DNA of 64,000 nt from Reinekea sp. G2M2-21 (GTDB lineage Bacteria; Pseudomonadota; Gammaproteobacteria; Pseudomonadales; Natronospirillaceae), in the NCBI RefSeq assembly GCF_015687175.1, contig NZ_JADPQG010000007.1, forward strand, positions 175,626-239,625, read 5' to 3'. Below the pieces are notes generated by a model. That model was given only the letters and a program-made list of their open reading frames with translations. It did not search any database and was not told where the DNA came from. This document shows positions 9,378 through 17,661 of the stretch, piece by piece (the first letter of the stretch is position 1; the number at the start of each line of letters is the position of its first letter). The translations under genes and the position numbers were made by a program.

Positions 9378-9716
9378 ATGCGTATTCGACAATTTAATCA
9401 TTGGCAGCCAGTTCGCCGGTTTGCTTGGCTCACTACCGGGCTTGCGGGGGCAGGTTTACTGGTTTGTTATCTTTTTCTGTTTGGTGATGTCCCACCTCCC
9501 GCGTGGCTGTGGCCATTGATCGGGCTTGAGGACGCCTCACTAACTGAAATGAGCAATCCACATTTCGGTATGCGCCGGTTATGGATGCCTGTGGTCGACT
9601 GGCTGCACTTCGGTTTTGTTGGCTCCGGAGCCTTTGCGATCGGCATGGACCGATGGACACATCCTCGTCACCGGGCGTTCAAAATTAACAAACCCAAAAA
9701 AAAGGATCAGTTTTAA
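9378..9716 (+). CDS. Small membrane protein
   Basis: Start chosen at ATG 9378 because GGAGTGGAG lies just upstream. 112 residues with one clear hydrophobic segment (about 17-37) and a second weaker one (about 78-95), ending in a Lys-rich tail. No family recognised. Its stop overlaps the start of the EndA-like gene by one base, so the two are translationally coupled; it may be the inner-membrane partner of an exported nuclease. Confidence 0.65.
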   Translation: MRIRQFNHWQPVRRFAWLTTGLAGAGLLVCYLFLFGDVPPPAWLWPLIGLEDASLTEMSNPHFGMRRLWMPVVDWLHFGFVGSGAFAIGMDRWTHPRHRAFKINKPKKKDQF

Positions 9717-10480
9717 TGCGTGATTTTCTTCAATGGGGTGTCGCACTGACCGTCTCTCTCAGTTCATTCACTATGGCGGACTCGACTCGCCAAATTTCTG
9801 ATGTGCCTCAAATACACTCCGTCAACGAAACTCAATTTTGCCGGTGTCCTATTGAAGGGGTTCGCGTTGATAATTCTGCATGTGGAATGCCGCATGTAGA
9901 ATACAATCGTGCACATGTCGCGCCTTGGTTATCAGTTCGACAAATCGCGGAATGGATGGACTTAAGGTGTGCGCAACCTGACTTAACAGCCAGTGAACAG
10001 CTGCAGGCCTGCGCGCATTTCGACCCGCGTATTGAATTGCTCTACAACCATCCCGTTAACTGGGTAGTGGCCGCGCCACGTGTGAGTCAGTATTTATACA
10101 ACGGGCGATGGAACTGGACATCGACAGTGCGAACCCCAGGCATCCCAGATGAAATTTTTGGTCAATGCCCCATGGCAGTATCTTCCGATGGCGTTTTAGA
10201 GCTGTTACCCGGTGTCCGAGGTGATTTTGCGAGAGCGGCTTTATTCTTGTTTGATCGATACAGTATTGTTTTGCCAGCTGAGATTGAACGTGACTTGATT
10301 GAGCTAGGCCGCAAAGACCCCGTGACCTTGGCGGAATCGAAGCGGGAGATGTTTCGTCAGTCGCAACATCGGGAATACAACCTCTATGTGGTTAATAATG
10401 AGAACGTTGACCAGGCAAGGAATAAAGCTCATTTACTGGGTATTATGAACGAGTATCGAGAAGAGGTACTGCCAAGATGA
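9716..10480 (+). CDS. Secreted endonuclease I (EndA/Vvn)-like nuclease
   Basis: Residues 1-21 form a signal peptide. The mature part follows the endonuclease I plan: a His-containing motif RAHVAPW (H67) in place of the usual EHVVP/EHVMP, FGQCPMAV (about 148-155) matching the family YGQCQM block, RGDFARAALF (168-177) matching RG.IARTYFYM, a DPV block (201-203), and QHREYN (217-222) in the place of QGN.NP. These are the landmarks of the His-Me-finger nucleases of the periplasm. Several consensus residues differ, so activity is likely but not certain. Such enzymes degrade DNA outside the cytoplasm; here one sits in a coupled operon with a membrane protein and a Tus-like protein, suggesting an element-encoded role in DNA uptake or exclusion. 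Confidence 0.75.
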   Translation: MRDFLQWGVALTVSLSSFTMADSTRQISDVPQIHSVNETQFCRCPIEGVRVDNSACGMPHVEYNRAHVAPWLSVRQIAEWMDLRCAQPDLTASEQLQACAHFDPRIELLYNHPVNWVVAAPRVSQYLYNGRWNWTSTVRTPGIPDEIFGQCPMAVSSDGVLELLPGVRGDFARAALFLFDRYSIVLPAEIERDLIELGRKDPVTLAESKREMFRQSQHREYNLYVVNNENVDQARNKAHLLGIMNEYREEVLPR

Positions 10481-11358
10481 ATAGTCGACAAACCCCTCAG
10501 CCGCTCGTTGAACTAAGTAATGCGCAATTAGAAGACATGCGTAACGCACTGCATCCGCGGGCATTAGCGAACACTGCGTGGTTCGCTATTGCCATTTATG
10601 TGGGTTGGTTGAGACTGAAAGGTAAGTCAGAGCATACCCCTGTTGAACATCCGTTTGAAACCGCTCTTCCTGATGATCGCATCGGTCGAGACCGTCGTCA
10701 CATGATGCTCATGTCGGCCGACGCGGTTGCCAGTGAAATATATGACTATGTTCACCGTTTTGATGGCTCCCATGTGTCTGCCACAACCATTGCCGATGAA
10801 CTTATTAAGTGGGTTCATAACGATTCTCTTGCTCAATCATCGCTTAGAGAAGCATTTCACTTGTTTAAGCGATTACTTGAAATGGGCGAAGGGTTAAAGA
10901 AGTCACCGGAGCTTAAACCGATGTTTAAACTCGCGCGGCATCGTCGCATTCGGACTATTGATGAAATCTCGGAGTTGGCCAATGAATTTATCAGCAAGAG
11001 CAAACTGAGTCACACTGAGGCCGCAATTGTGATTACCGGTCAAGCAACACAGGTAATGCGGGATTGCGGATGGGATAAGTCTCAATTTGGTTTGTCGGAT
11101 GTTTTGCAGCTGTTGAAAGCCTGCGGTGAGATCACTCAGCTAGGCGATAATGCAAGTCTGAATGCGGCTCTGCCAAAGGGCTTGCTGGACACCACAATCC
11201 TGGCCTGGTTTGCTTATTTGGAGAACCTTTTTGTCATGTCACCAATGGCGCTGGTTTCAGTAGGTGTTGCTTTTAAAATCTATCCAAAATTTATCTACAA
11301 TGATGAAGATGGAAATGTCATGCAATTTGCGATCATGGATGATGTCGCCATTGCTTAA
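10477..11358 (+). CDS. Hypothetical protein (293 aa)
   Basis: Overlaps the EndA-like gene by four bases (ATGA). Largely helical, with a hydrophobic stretch near residues 30-46 and a second around 235-262, so membrane association is possible. No motif recognised. Its place between an exported nuclease and a Tus-family protein suggests part of a plasmid or ICE maintenance or transfer block. Confidence 0.65.
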   Translation: MNSRQTPQPLVELSNAQLEDMRNALHPRALANTAWFAIAIYVGWLRLKGKSEHTPVEHPFETALPDDRIGRDRRHMMLMSADAVASEIYDYVHRFDGSHVSATTIADELIKWVHNDSLAQSSLREAFHLFKRLLEMGEGLKKSPELKPMFKLARHRRIRTIDEISELANEFISKSKLSHTEAAIVITGQATQVMRDCGWDKSQFGLSDVLQLLKACGEITQLGDNASLNAALPKGLLDTTILAWFAYLENLFVMSPMALVSVGVAFKIYPKFIYNDEDGNVMQFAIMDDVAIA

Positions 11359-11379
11359 TTATTTAAACCCGGTGGTGTA

Positions 11380-12333
11380 ATGAAGACGAACCGATCTATA
11401 ATAAAGTCACCTATGGACTTGCATACCGAATTGCAGCTTGGTTTCGATGCGCTTAAAGACGCAATCAATTGCGTCAGCGATGCGGTGCAGTTTCAAGAAT
11501 CAGATCCGATCAGCGGCTATCTAACACGAGTTGAAATTCCACACGAGTCAGCCACCGATGATAAGACTGGTTTGGTTGCCCGTTCATTCATTCCGGTGAC
11601 AGATATCATTGCGCCGGAACTCAAAGGCGAATTCCTAAAGGCCGTGTGCAACATGCAAAAGATAAAAGACGGCGCCAATCGATATGTCGTTCGCTGGCCA
11701 GGGATTATTCGAACCACGCCGGCCGTCATCGACGCACTGACCCGCTTAGAGCAAAGTCGAGAGGGGCTGTTGGAGATCCTTAAGGGTATCAAAAATGGGC
11801 GCCCTAAGAGGCAGTTGCTAGAGCAATACGCTTCGCATTTGAATTTGAATTACTTGCGACGAAAGATTGTTATTCTCAACCAGCCTCTGGAAAAAATCGC
11901 CTTCCAATGGGAAGGTCTTGGCTACGTACATTCGAAGCTTGATGGGAAAGGATTGGCTCAGTTCCTTTCAGATAACTCGGTTTCTGATGATGTTTATGAA
12001 AAACTCATGAAACAATGCAGCCAGGTGGGCCACCTGTATCATCGTTTTTATCAAGCCCCTTCTGTTTTTGCCCAATACAAAGTAGTTGGCCAAACCCTGT
12101 GGCAGCGAAAACGAATTTCGCTCCCGATCATAACGAGTGAACCAGTGCCAGAATGTCTCACTCGGTTAGTAGCGTTTGACAACTCCCGATACGGTGGAAT
12201 TACATCAAAAAATGAAGACGACGAGTCTGCGCGTATTCGGAAGGTCCGGAAGGACATGGGGCGCTACGAATTGGTTGACAAGGGATACCATTTATATTTG
12301 CGCAAAAACGAGCAGTTGGAGAGCTCACTATGA
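11380..12333 (+). CDS. Tus-family DNA replication terminus-binding protein
   Basis: 317 residues, close to the 309 of Escherichia coli Tus. Order and spacing of several blocks follow Tus: VVRWPGII (Tus RLPGVL), two helices, a block HLNLNYLRRKIVIL (Tus LITLNAYRTLTVL), then IAFQWEG (Tus LRFGWAN), WQRKRISLPI (Tus KIKRPVKVQPI region), LTRLVAFDNSRYGG (Tus LIALINRDNGAG) and a C-terminal YHLYLRKN (Tus LHLYVAD). Tus binds Ter sites and blocks the replicative helicase in one direction. A Tus relative outside the chromosomal tus locus, in an operon with a nuclease, implies a plasmid or integrative element that controls its own replication forks. No perfect E. coli-type Ter site is visible in the window. 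Confidence 0.75.
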   Translation: MKTNRSIIKSPMDLHTELQLGFDALKDAINCVSDAVQFQESDPISGYLTRVEIPHESATDDKTGLVARSFIPVTDIIAPELKGEFLKAVCNMQKIKDGANRYVVRWPGIIRTTPAVIDALTRLEQSREGLLEILKGIKNGRPKRQLLEQYASHLNLNYLRRKIVILNQPLEKIAFQWEGLGYVHSKLDGKGLAQFLSDNSVSDDVYEKLMKQCSQVGHLYHRFYQAPSVFAQYKVVGQTLWQRKRISLPIITSEPVPECLTRLVAFDNSRYGGITSKNEDDESARIRKVRKDMGRYELVDKGYHLYLRKNEQLESSL

Positions 12334-12854
12334 CCAACCAAGTGTTAGAGAAAGATAACTCTTCCCTGGGTGTGTTTTGTCTCCCGTTCCATTGGTCAGT
12401 ATCCAATAAACAGCACACATGGGAGTTTGAAAAAACACGTTCCATAAATTGTAGGTACCGAGCTATCAGAATTAAGGTTAACTCTAAAAGCAGTCATCAG
12501 AGCCTCTTTGATATTGCGTTAACAGTTGATGAGCAAATTGGATTGTACTCGATTGTCAGTCACTCACGAGTCTTAAATAAGTCAGGAAATGGTCTTAAGA
12601 TTCTTCGCGAAAATAAGCAGGTCATATTGGATTTACCACAAGGCCAGTCAAATAGTGAAGCGCACAATAGAACTGATAAGAACGGAGCATTGGTTTTTCT
12701 CGCCATGGCCGGTAACCAGGGGCCGTTCATTCTCAACCTTAAGAAAACTGAGTGCATCACCTTGGCCGGCATTGTGTTGTCTTGTCTTGCAGATAATCTC
12801 GGCGTAACCGATGAATCGGTTCGTCATTTAATACAGCAATGGAGGCAGTCTTGA
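12330..12854 (+). CDS. Hypothetical protein (174 aa)
   Basis: Overlaps the Tus-like gene by four bases. Begins like a beta-rich single-strand-binding or lipocalin-like fold, with alternating hydrophobics over residues 15-110, and ends with a helical segment. No family recognised. Part of the same coupled forward operon. Confidence 0.6.
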   Translation: MTNQVLEKDNSSLGVFCLPFHWSVSNKQHTWEFEKTRSINCRYRAIRIKVNSKSSHQSLFDIALTVDEQIGLYSIVSHSRVLNKSGNGLKILRENKQVILDLPQGQSNSEAHNRTDKNGALVFLAMAGNQGPFILNLKKTECITLAGIVLSCLADNLGVTDESVRHLIQQWRQS

Positions 12855-13312
12855 GCAAAGATGGCCTCTACTATGATACGGATCTTCGTTTCCTCACGGA
12901 CAGTGAAGTTTCAGACCACTTGGCATTGTGGCGATTTAAAGGTTCAACACCTTGGTTGACGACTGTATTCGCGGATGGGGAATTTCCATTTGCCCTTTGG
13001 CGTGAGAATTCAAGCGTATCGGGTACCTCTCGAATCGTTATTGTTGCCAATACCGTTGCAGAAAATCGGTGGGACGGAAAAGCATGGCAGGGAATATGTC
13101 TAGATTCGGCTCTGCATTACCACTATTCGCCAGACCTCAGCCGAACTCAAGCGCTAGCTGCGGCTGAAGGTATTATAAATGCGTACTGGGACAAGCGGGT
13201 TATCCATCAGATAGAACCGAAAACGCGGACAACTTTGACACTTGATGACCTCAACAATAAGTGGGCATATTTTATTCACTGCATCACGGAAGAGTATTTT
13301 GGCGGAGAATGA
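12851..13312 (+). CDS. Hypothetical protein (153 aa)
   Basis: I choose TTG 12851 because GGAGG lies five bases upstream and the start overlaps the previous stop; ATG 12839 is an alternative. Rich in Trp and acidic residues, alpha/beta-looking, no signal peptide. Last gene of the coupled block that begins at 9378. Function unknown. Confidence 0.55.
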   Translation: MSKDGLYYDTDLRFLTDSEVSDHLALWRFKGSTPWLTTVFADGEFPFALWRENSSVSGTSRIVIVANTVAENRWDGKAWQGICLDSALHYHYSPDLSRTQALAAAEGIINAYWDKRVIHQIEPKTRTTLTLDDLNNKWAYFIHCITEEYFGGE

Positions 13313-13443
13313 AAGTACTCTTGACATCATGTATCCAGAGCTTAGTGACGCATTGCAATCCAGACAAACTTTAATTGTAGTTCTTCGAACGCCAGTTACA
13401 GTTCGCGCCATTAACAAACCCATTTAAAACCAGGTGCATTAAT

Positions 13444-13623
13444 CTAGTTACGGCCTAGAAGCTGGAAGAAGGCGATGCTATCGCTCTTTTTGGTATACGC
13501 TTCAACGGCTAAATTTTTGTTCTCCTGTAGCGGCATCGAGGGAAGACATTTTCGAAGAATCGTTAGACACATCTCCATACGTGATAAAACGTCGCCTAAA
13601 CACTCTTTGCCATTATTGGCACC
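13444..13623 (-). pseudogene. Short coding-like remnant
   Basis: A reverse open frame, closed by stops at both ends, reads as a plausible protein tail (...CLTILRKCLPSMP... ending FFQLLGRN) with normal codon character but no good start site. It is probably the 3' remnant of a lost gene in the 330-bp gap after the Tus operon. A forward 32-codon frame at 13329-13427 is also open but has nothing to support it. Confidence 0.3.
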
Positions 13624-13644
13624 TTAGAGTTGGGCGATTTGCGG

Positions 13645-14031
13645 TTATTCATCCAGCTTGGGAGGCTCTTTTTCGCCATCGACGCCCCAGCTTTCTATCC
13701 ACTCCAGCACATCCACCACTCTGATAACTCGCCCGTTCTCAATGTCCTCTACAGCTTTTAGGGTTTTCAATAGGCGGTCACGATCGATGAACTGTCGCTT
13801 CATGATAGCTCTTAAGATGTTATTGATTAGGGTGAGATCTTTGACATCTAGATTTTCAATCCAGTTTGCTATGTCTTCATCCAATAGGACATTGGCGGTT
13901 TTTCTTGGAACATACAATAAAGCATTCTCAAAGAAATCATCGCCAAGCTCAGGGATGTCGCTAGTATCGATGTCAGATTCATCCCTTCGGTTCGTTTTTC
14001 TTGGAAAGTCATTTTTAGAGTCATTGCTCAT
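13645..14031 (-). CDS. BrnA-like antitoxin, orphan
   Basis: 128 residues from ATG 14031 (a GTG at 14043 would add four). The block DIPELGDDFFENAL followed by P.K..NVLLDEDIANWI and INNILRAIMKR follows the BrnA antitoxin layout: an acidic N-terminal toxin-wrapping part and a ribbon-helix-helix DNA-binding part. A C-terminal extension of about 50 residues is atypical. BrnA normally follows brnT; no BrnT gene is seen on either side, so this is an orphan or a regulator that has lost its toxin. It is flanked by decayed DNA. Confidence 0.5.
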   Translation of the reverse strand: MSNDSKNDFPRKTNRRDESDIDTSDIPELGDDFFENALLYVPRKTANVLLDEDIANWIENLDVKDLTLINNILRAIMKRQFIDRDRLLKTLKAVEDIENGRVIRVVDVLEWIESWGVDGEKEPPKLDE

Positions 14032-14138
14032 GGCGCGGATCACATTGCAGGTTTTTTTAAAATGATGCTTCGCTAATTTTGTTAAGCGGCGAGAATTGTA
14101 ACACTAAGTATAGATCAGATTTGTCAAGTTTCAATTTT

Positions 14139-14301
14139 GAGGTTCAAAGGAAAGCCTCCGAAAGCTGCATAGACCTATACAAACCAAGGATATCGAATAC
14201 TGGCGTTAAGATTTGATAGCATGTCTTAAATCCGTTCCTAACGAGCCTAAAATCTACACATTAAAACCGGAATACGCGATATTGCTTTTCCTTTGAACCC
14301 C
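14139..14301. repeat. MITE-like element with inverted ends
   Basis: GGTTCAAAGGAAAGC at 14141-14155 faces an inverted copy at 14284-14299 (GGTTCAAAGGAAAAGC on the reverse strand), differing by one inserted base. The outer ends read GAGG and GGGG, like the GGGG termini of Tn3-type elements. The roughly 160-bp interval is non-coding. Confidence 0.5.
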
Positions 14302-14315
14302 ATGTTGGCTCGCAC

Positions 14316-15308
14316 TTAAGCAGAGTTTCGTTGGCTAAGATTTGCGATTAAATCGATGATATTGTCCCTGCATAGAGCAATATGCCGATTTGGAGAGTTC
14401 ACAACTGGTTTCCATCTTGAGTACTTTTCAGCAAGCTTTAAGTCTCTATGCGTCATAATGCTGTTTGCGATTTGCACTACCGTGGCTACGGACACCCACG
14501 AAGATGGCACTTGAAACTCAAGTAGTGGTCGACGACTTGTATGCATAATTTGCTCTATAAGCGGCTTTGTCATCCGAAGTTGCGGATTCGATGAAATCAA
14601 CCGAAGGATATCTTTGTCTGGATAGCTTAGGAACAGGGTGGCTGCTAAGCCATCAGGCATCTCAGCTAATCTTTCCAGTGCGAGTCTTGCCGCCTGGATA
14701 GGTTCAGGGGTGCTATCAATTGCTTGTTGCAGCATGTCCAATTCAGCGACGCTCAGTGTTTCGTTTCTTTCAAGCGCAATGAGAGGATTTCTTTCTAAAG
14801 TAGGTACAATCTGTTTTTCGAATGCGGCCATAACCTGTTGAAATGGAATAGTCAAACGATCAACAGATGCAAAGTATTCCGCAGCACTCTGGGTTCTAAC
14901 TTTGCGTCCCAAACCGCTTATGACTACTCCACCATCTTCATGGTTGATATAGAATCTCTCTAACATGGACTGCTTCGGCGCATATGGTCCTTTTGCTTTT
15001 CGGGCGGCTAGGGGAATGTGCGACAGGGCAGCATCAATGCTTTTTGCGCGAACGGGGAGGTAGAGCCCCCAATAACTTGTAACCTTACTTTGATAAGTGT
15101 TTGCTGCTTCTGAAAACGACTTTTCGAGATCTGTTTGCAAAACTGGACTAATATAGCGCATATCAAGTTTTAACTTGCCGCCGGATTCGTTGGAAAGGAA
15201 CACTTCATATTCACCAGAATCGATATTCAGAGTCCTACCAAGGCGATCGAAATTTTCTCTCCCCCAAACAACAGTTTTATTTCTTAAGAAGATAAAGTCG
15301 GTTTGCAT
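14316..15308 (-). CDS. Hypothetical protein (330 aa)
   Basis: Soluble-looking protein with a beta-rich N-terminal third (about 1-110), then helices. No signal peptide, transmembrane segment or recognised motif. It stands alone between the MITE-like repeat and copy B of the 24-bp motif, which begins 19 bases upstream of its ATG. Function unknown. Confidence 0.65.
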   Translation of the reverse strand: MQTDFIFLRNKTVVWGRENFDRLGRTLNIDSGEYEVFLSNESGGKLKLDMRYISPVLQTDLEKSFSEAANTYQSKVTSYWGLYLPVRAKSIDAALSHIPLAARKAKGPYAPKQSMLERFYINHEDGGVVISGLGRKVRTQSAAEYFASVDRLTIPFQQVMAAFEKQIVPTLERNPLIALERNETLSVAELDMLQQAIDSTPEPIQAARLALERLAEMPDGLAATLFLSYPDKDILRLISSNPQLRMTKPLIEQIMHTSRRPLLEFQVPSSWVSVATVVQIANSIMTHRDLKLAEKYSRWKPVVNSPNRHIALCRDNIIDLIANLSQRNSA

Positions 15309-15327
15309 GTTAACACCATGCCTAAAA

Positions 15328-15351
15328 GTGCAAGATCATGTAATATTATGA
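15328..15351 (+). repeat. Copy B of the 24-bp intergenic motif
   Basis: Second copy of the TGCAAGATSATGT motif, immediately upstream of the reverse gene starting at 15308; compare 8079-8102 and 17537-17560. Confidence 0.6.
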
Positions 15352-15474
15352 GATTTATTTCTTGTAATTGCAATGCGAAAGAATATTGGAGCAGATTTAC
15401 GGAATTGTATTGACCTTTAAATTCATAAAGCTACTATTGGTATGCAAATTGCTGAGAAAATCCAGGGGTTTAGA

Positions 15475-16080
15475 ATGGGACACTGCGAACAAACTGAAGA
15501 ATGTATCTGCTCTTTTTGCCGGGACATCGCTGGTGTCGCAGAGAAAATTAATTCAATTCAAGGCTTGCGTGTTAGATTTGGTCGGCGCCTGGAAGCGCTA
15601 TTGCAGGCAAAATTCGAATCCACCAGCAAAGCAAAGTTGATGTGCGATGCCTTGCGTTCTGAAATTCTTGCGTTTAGCGATTATCCAATTGAAACAATAG
15701 CGTCGCCAAGTAATCAAGATTTGTTCTTATCAAGTCCAGTTTTCTACCAAGATAGTAGTGGTCACTACTGGATGAGCCAGCCTCGATCTGATGGATGGAT
15801 GACTGCAAAGGTGACACACACCGGGTACCACAAAAAAGAATTTCATTGCGATGTCTTCTCATTCCAAGCCCGGCTCGATAATTTGGGTTTGGTTCAGTGT
15901 GATCCAATTGAACCGCAGCGCATAATTCTTAGTCCAAAATTCCGAATCGTGAGTGCCATGAGCGATCTTTATCAAGACTGGAAAGATGGTCGCATTGATA
16001 AGATGAGGTACGACAGCGTAAAGGTTGAGTTACTGGAACAGTTCAACGACATTACTCCTGAACACGCAATTCATGCCTAA
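15475..16080 (+). CDS. Hypothetical protein with N-terminal cysteine cluster
   Basis: Start taken at ATG 15475 because AGGGG lies just upstream; an ATG at 15442 has no ribosome-binding site. 201 residues. The N-terminus carries C-E-Q-T-E-E-C-I-C-S-F-C, which with the second-residue region could bind a metal ion. The rest is mixed alpha/beta with Trp/Tyr-rich patches. No family recognised, no signal peptide. It is a stand-alone gene. Confidence 0.6.
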   Translation: MGHCEQTEECICSFCRDIAGVAEKINSIQGLRVRFGRRLEALLQAKFESTSKAKLMCDALRSEILAFSDYPIETIASPSNQDLFLSSPVFYQDSSGHYWMSQPRSDGWMTAKVTHTGYHKKEFHCDVFSFQARLDNLGLVQCDPIEPQRIILSPKFRIVSAMSDLYQDWKDGRIDKMRYDSVKVELLEQFNDITPEHAIHA

Positions 16081-16487
16081 AGTAATCAAGGTTACCAACG
16101 CAGGTTCCGCTTTGAGTTTGCCACAGGGACTCCTGGATATCTTTCCTCCAAAGCTTGTGTATTGACCGCCTAGTGAGTACCAAGCTTACCTGTTCCGTGA
16201 CGATCCAACTAATTGTTCTCATTTTCTGGGATTTAGTCCGGAAAGTGCACGCACGAAATTTGACTGCAGTGCTCTTAAAACAATGGAGGGCGAAGCAGTT
16301 TTTTTTCGATCCCGAAAAAGGCGTCCTTGCTCAGATTTTGCATTCAGATGACTTACATTGAATGTAATCCACCAGGCGTATTGGTAATCCAATACTGTAC
16401 CTGATGCACGATCGCTGGTCCTTTTTTGGTTATACAATGCCCGGGTTATGCATTACTATATAACCCAAAATCATCTTAATTAAGCTA
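16081..16487. other. Intergenic stretch, no convincing gene
   Basis: About 400 bases. A 30-codon frame starting with ATG 16073 overlaps the preceding stop and could be a leader or relic, without support. The only structure worth noting is the dyad at 16443-16466, described separately. Confidence 0.4.
16443..16466. promoter_or_regulatory. Operator-like dyad upstream of the DegV-family gene
   Basis: GGGTTAT and ATAACCC form a perfect 7-bp inverted repeat around a 10-base AT-rich centre, ending 27 bases upstream of the ATG at 16494. The position fits a repressor site overlapping the promoter. Confidence 0.4.
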
Positions 16488-16493
16488 GTGACA

Positions 16494-17417
16494 ATGCCAA
16501 TTCAAGTTATCGCCGACACGGGCTGCGACCTACCTCAGACATGGCTGAATCGCCATGGTATTCCATGCTTGCCTGGCGTTATCCGGCATAGAGGTTATCG
16601 CCATAACATACAGACATACTATGATTCACGCGATGATACGTTTAGTCGTTGGCTACATGATAATGGTTATCTACTGAGAGGCACGGATATCAGTACAGAT
16701 GCACCAGGAGAAGAGTACTTAATCTCTTGGGCACACGAGCACTGCGATCCAAACTCAGAGTGTTTTACCATTACTTTGGATGGCAGTATTACTAACGGCT
16801 TGGCCAACTGGACGAGGTCAAGTAGGAAATGGTCAAAGGAAACTGGCGGTATTTGTATAGTATTTGACTCGAAAACCGCGCTGTCAGGGCAAGGTTTGAT
16901 CGTATGGGCGGCCATTGATTTAATTAAAAAACACCCCGGAATAACTGGACCTCAGTTGGCAGATCTTTTACGTCCAATCGCGGATAGTCAGACCACACTC
17001 ATTATCGTCAAAGACCTGTCTATCATGATCAACCGCGGCGCCCAAAAACTGAAACTACCTGCACTCAAGAAATTCGCAAATCTTGCAGTGAAAATTTCCA
17101 AACGTTACCCGATTTTCAAGTCCCATGTAGGTTTTTTTAAACACTTAGAGGCGGCAAACTATGAATCAGCTGTCGCCCGCGTGCTGAGCGACACCTGCGA
17201 GTTAATTGAGCAGGGGCGTTTAGAAATACCTGTAGTTGTCGTGTCCTATGCTATTAGCGACGTGGTAGAAATTGACTATTATCGAGAATTTCGCCGACTG
17301 CGGGAACTATGTTCAGAGAACTTGATTGACCTGCAAGTTTCGCGAATGAGCAATGCCGGTGCAATTAATCTGGGTCAAGGCGCACTATCTATAAGCTATC
17401 TCACCTCTAAGACTTAA
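16494..17417 (+). CDS. DegV family protein (fatty-acid-binding fold)
   Basis: 307 residues. The N-terminus IQVIADTGCDLPQ matches the DegV opening (ixTDSTSDLP); further on come SITNGLANW in the place of the SSxLSGTYqsA block, IVFDSKTALSGQG (ivDSk..s.GqG) and an IMINRGAQKL region equivalent to the yLkkGGRi segment. DegV proteins bind a fatty acid in a two-domain cleft; in Firmicutes they feed FakA kinase. No FakA-like kinase is in the window, and in Gammaproteobacteria their role is not clear. Start ATG 16494 lacks a strong RBS; GTG 16488 is possible. Confidence 0.75.
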   Translation: MPIQVIADTGCDLPQTWLNRHGIPCLPGVIRHRGYRHNIQTYYDSRDDTFSRWLHDNGYLLRGTDISTDAPGEEYLISWAHEHCDPNSECFTITLDGSITNGLANWTRSSRKWSKETGGICIVFDSKTALSGQGLIVWAAIDLIKKHPGITGPQLADLLRPIADSQTTLIIVKDLSIMINRGAQKLKLPALKKFANLAVKISKRYPIFKSHVGFFKHLEAANYESAVARVLSDTCELIEQGRLEIPVVVVSYAISDVVEIDYYREFRRLRELCSENLIDLQVSRMSNAGAINLGQGALSISYLTSKT

Positions 17418-17536
17418 TTCGAACAAACAACTCAATTGATTTTTCTAGATTTTTCGTGAACTCAATCTCATTTCTAACTCGAGCCATGCCGCTCATCCAT
17501 GCTAATTGACCAGAAAAATAATAAGCATTGTCGTAA

Positions 17537-17560
17537 GTGCAAGATGATGTTGTATTATGG
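17537..17560 (+). repeat. Copy C of the 24-bp intergenic motif
   Basis: Third copy of the TGCAAGATSATGT motif, here continuing as TGTATTATGGGG. The ATGTTGTA core recalls the centre of E. coli Ter sites, though the following bases differ. Confidence 0.6.
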
Positions 17561-17661
17561 GGTTTTAGCAAATAACATCTACCATGAGTTTCTATGGCTT
17601 AGCCTTTGACAATTATCGGCGCCCATGGCCCAACTTAATAGGCATCATTCAGGAGAGTGAA

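Noticed and set aside
16155..16437. Forward and reverse short frames in the gap before the DegV-family gene
   Set aside because: No RBS, no protein-like composition.
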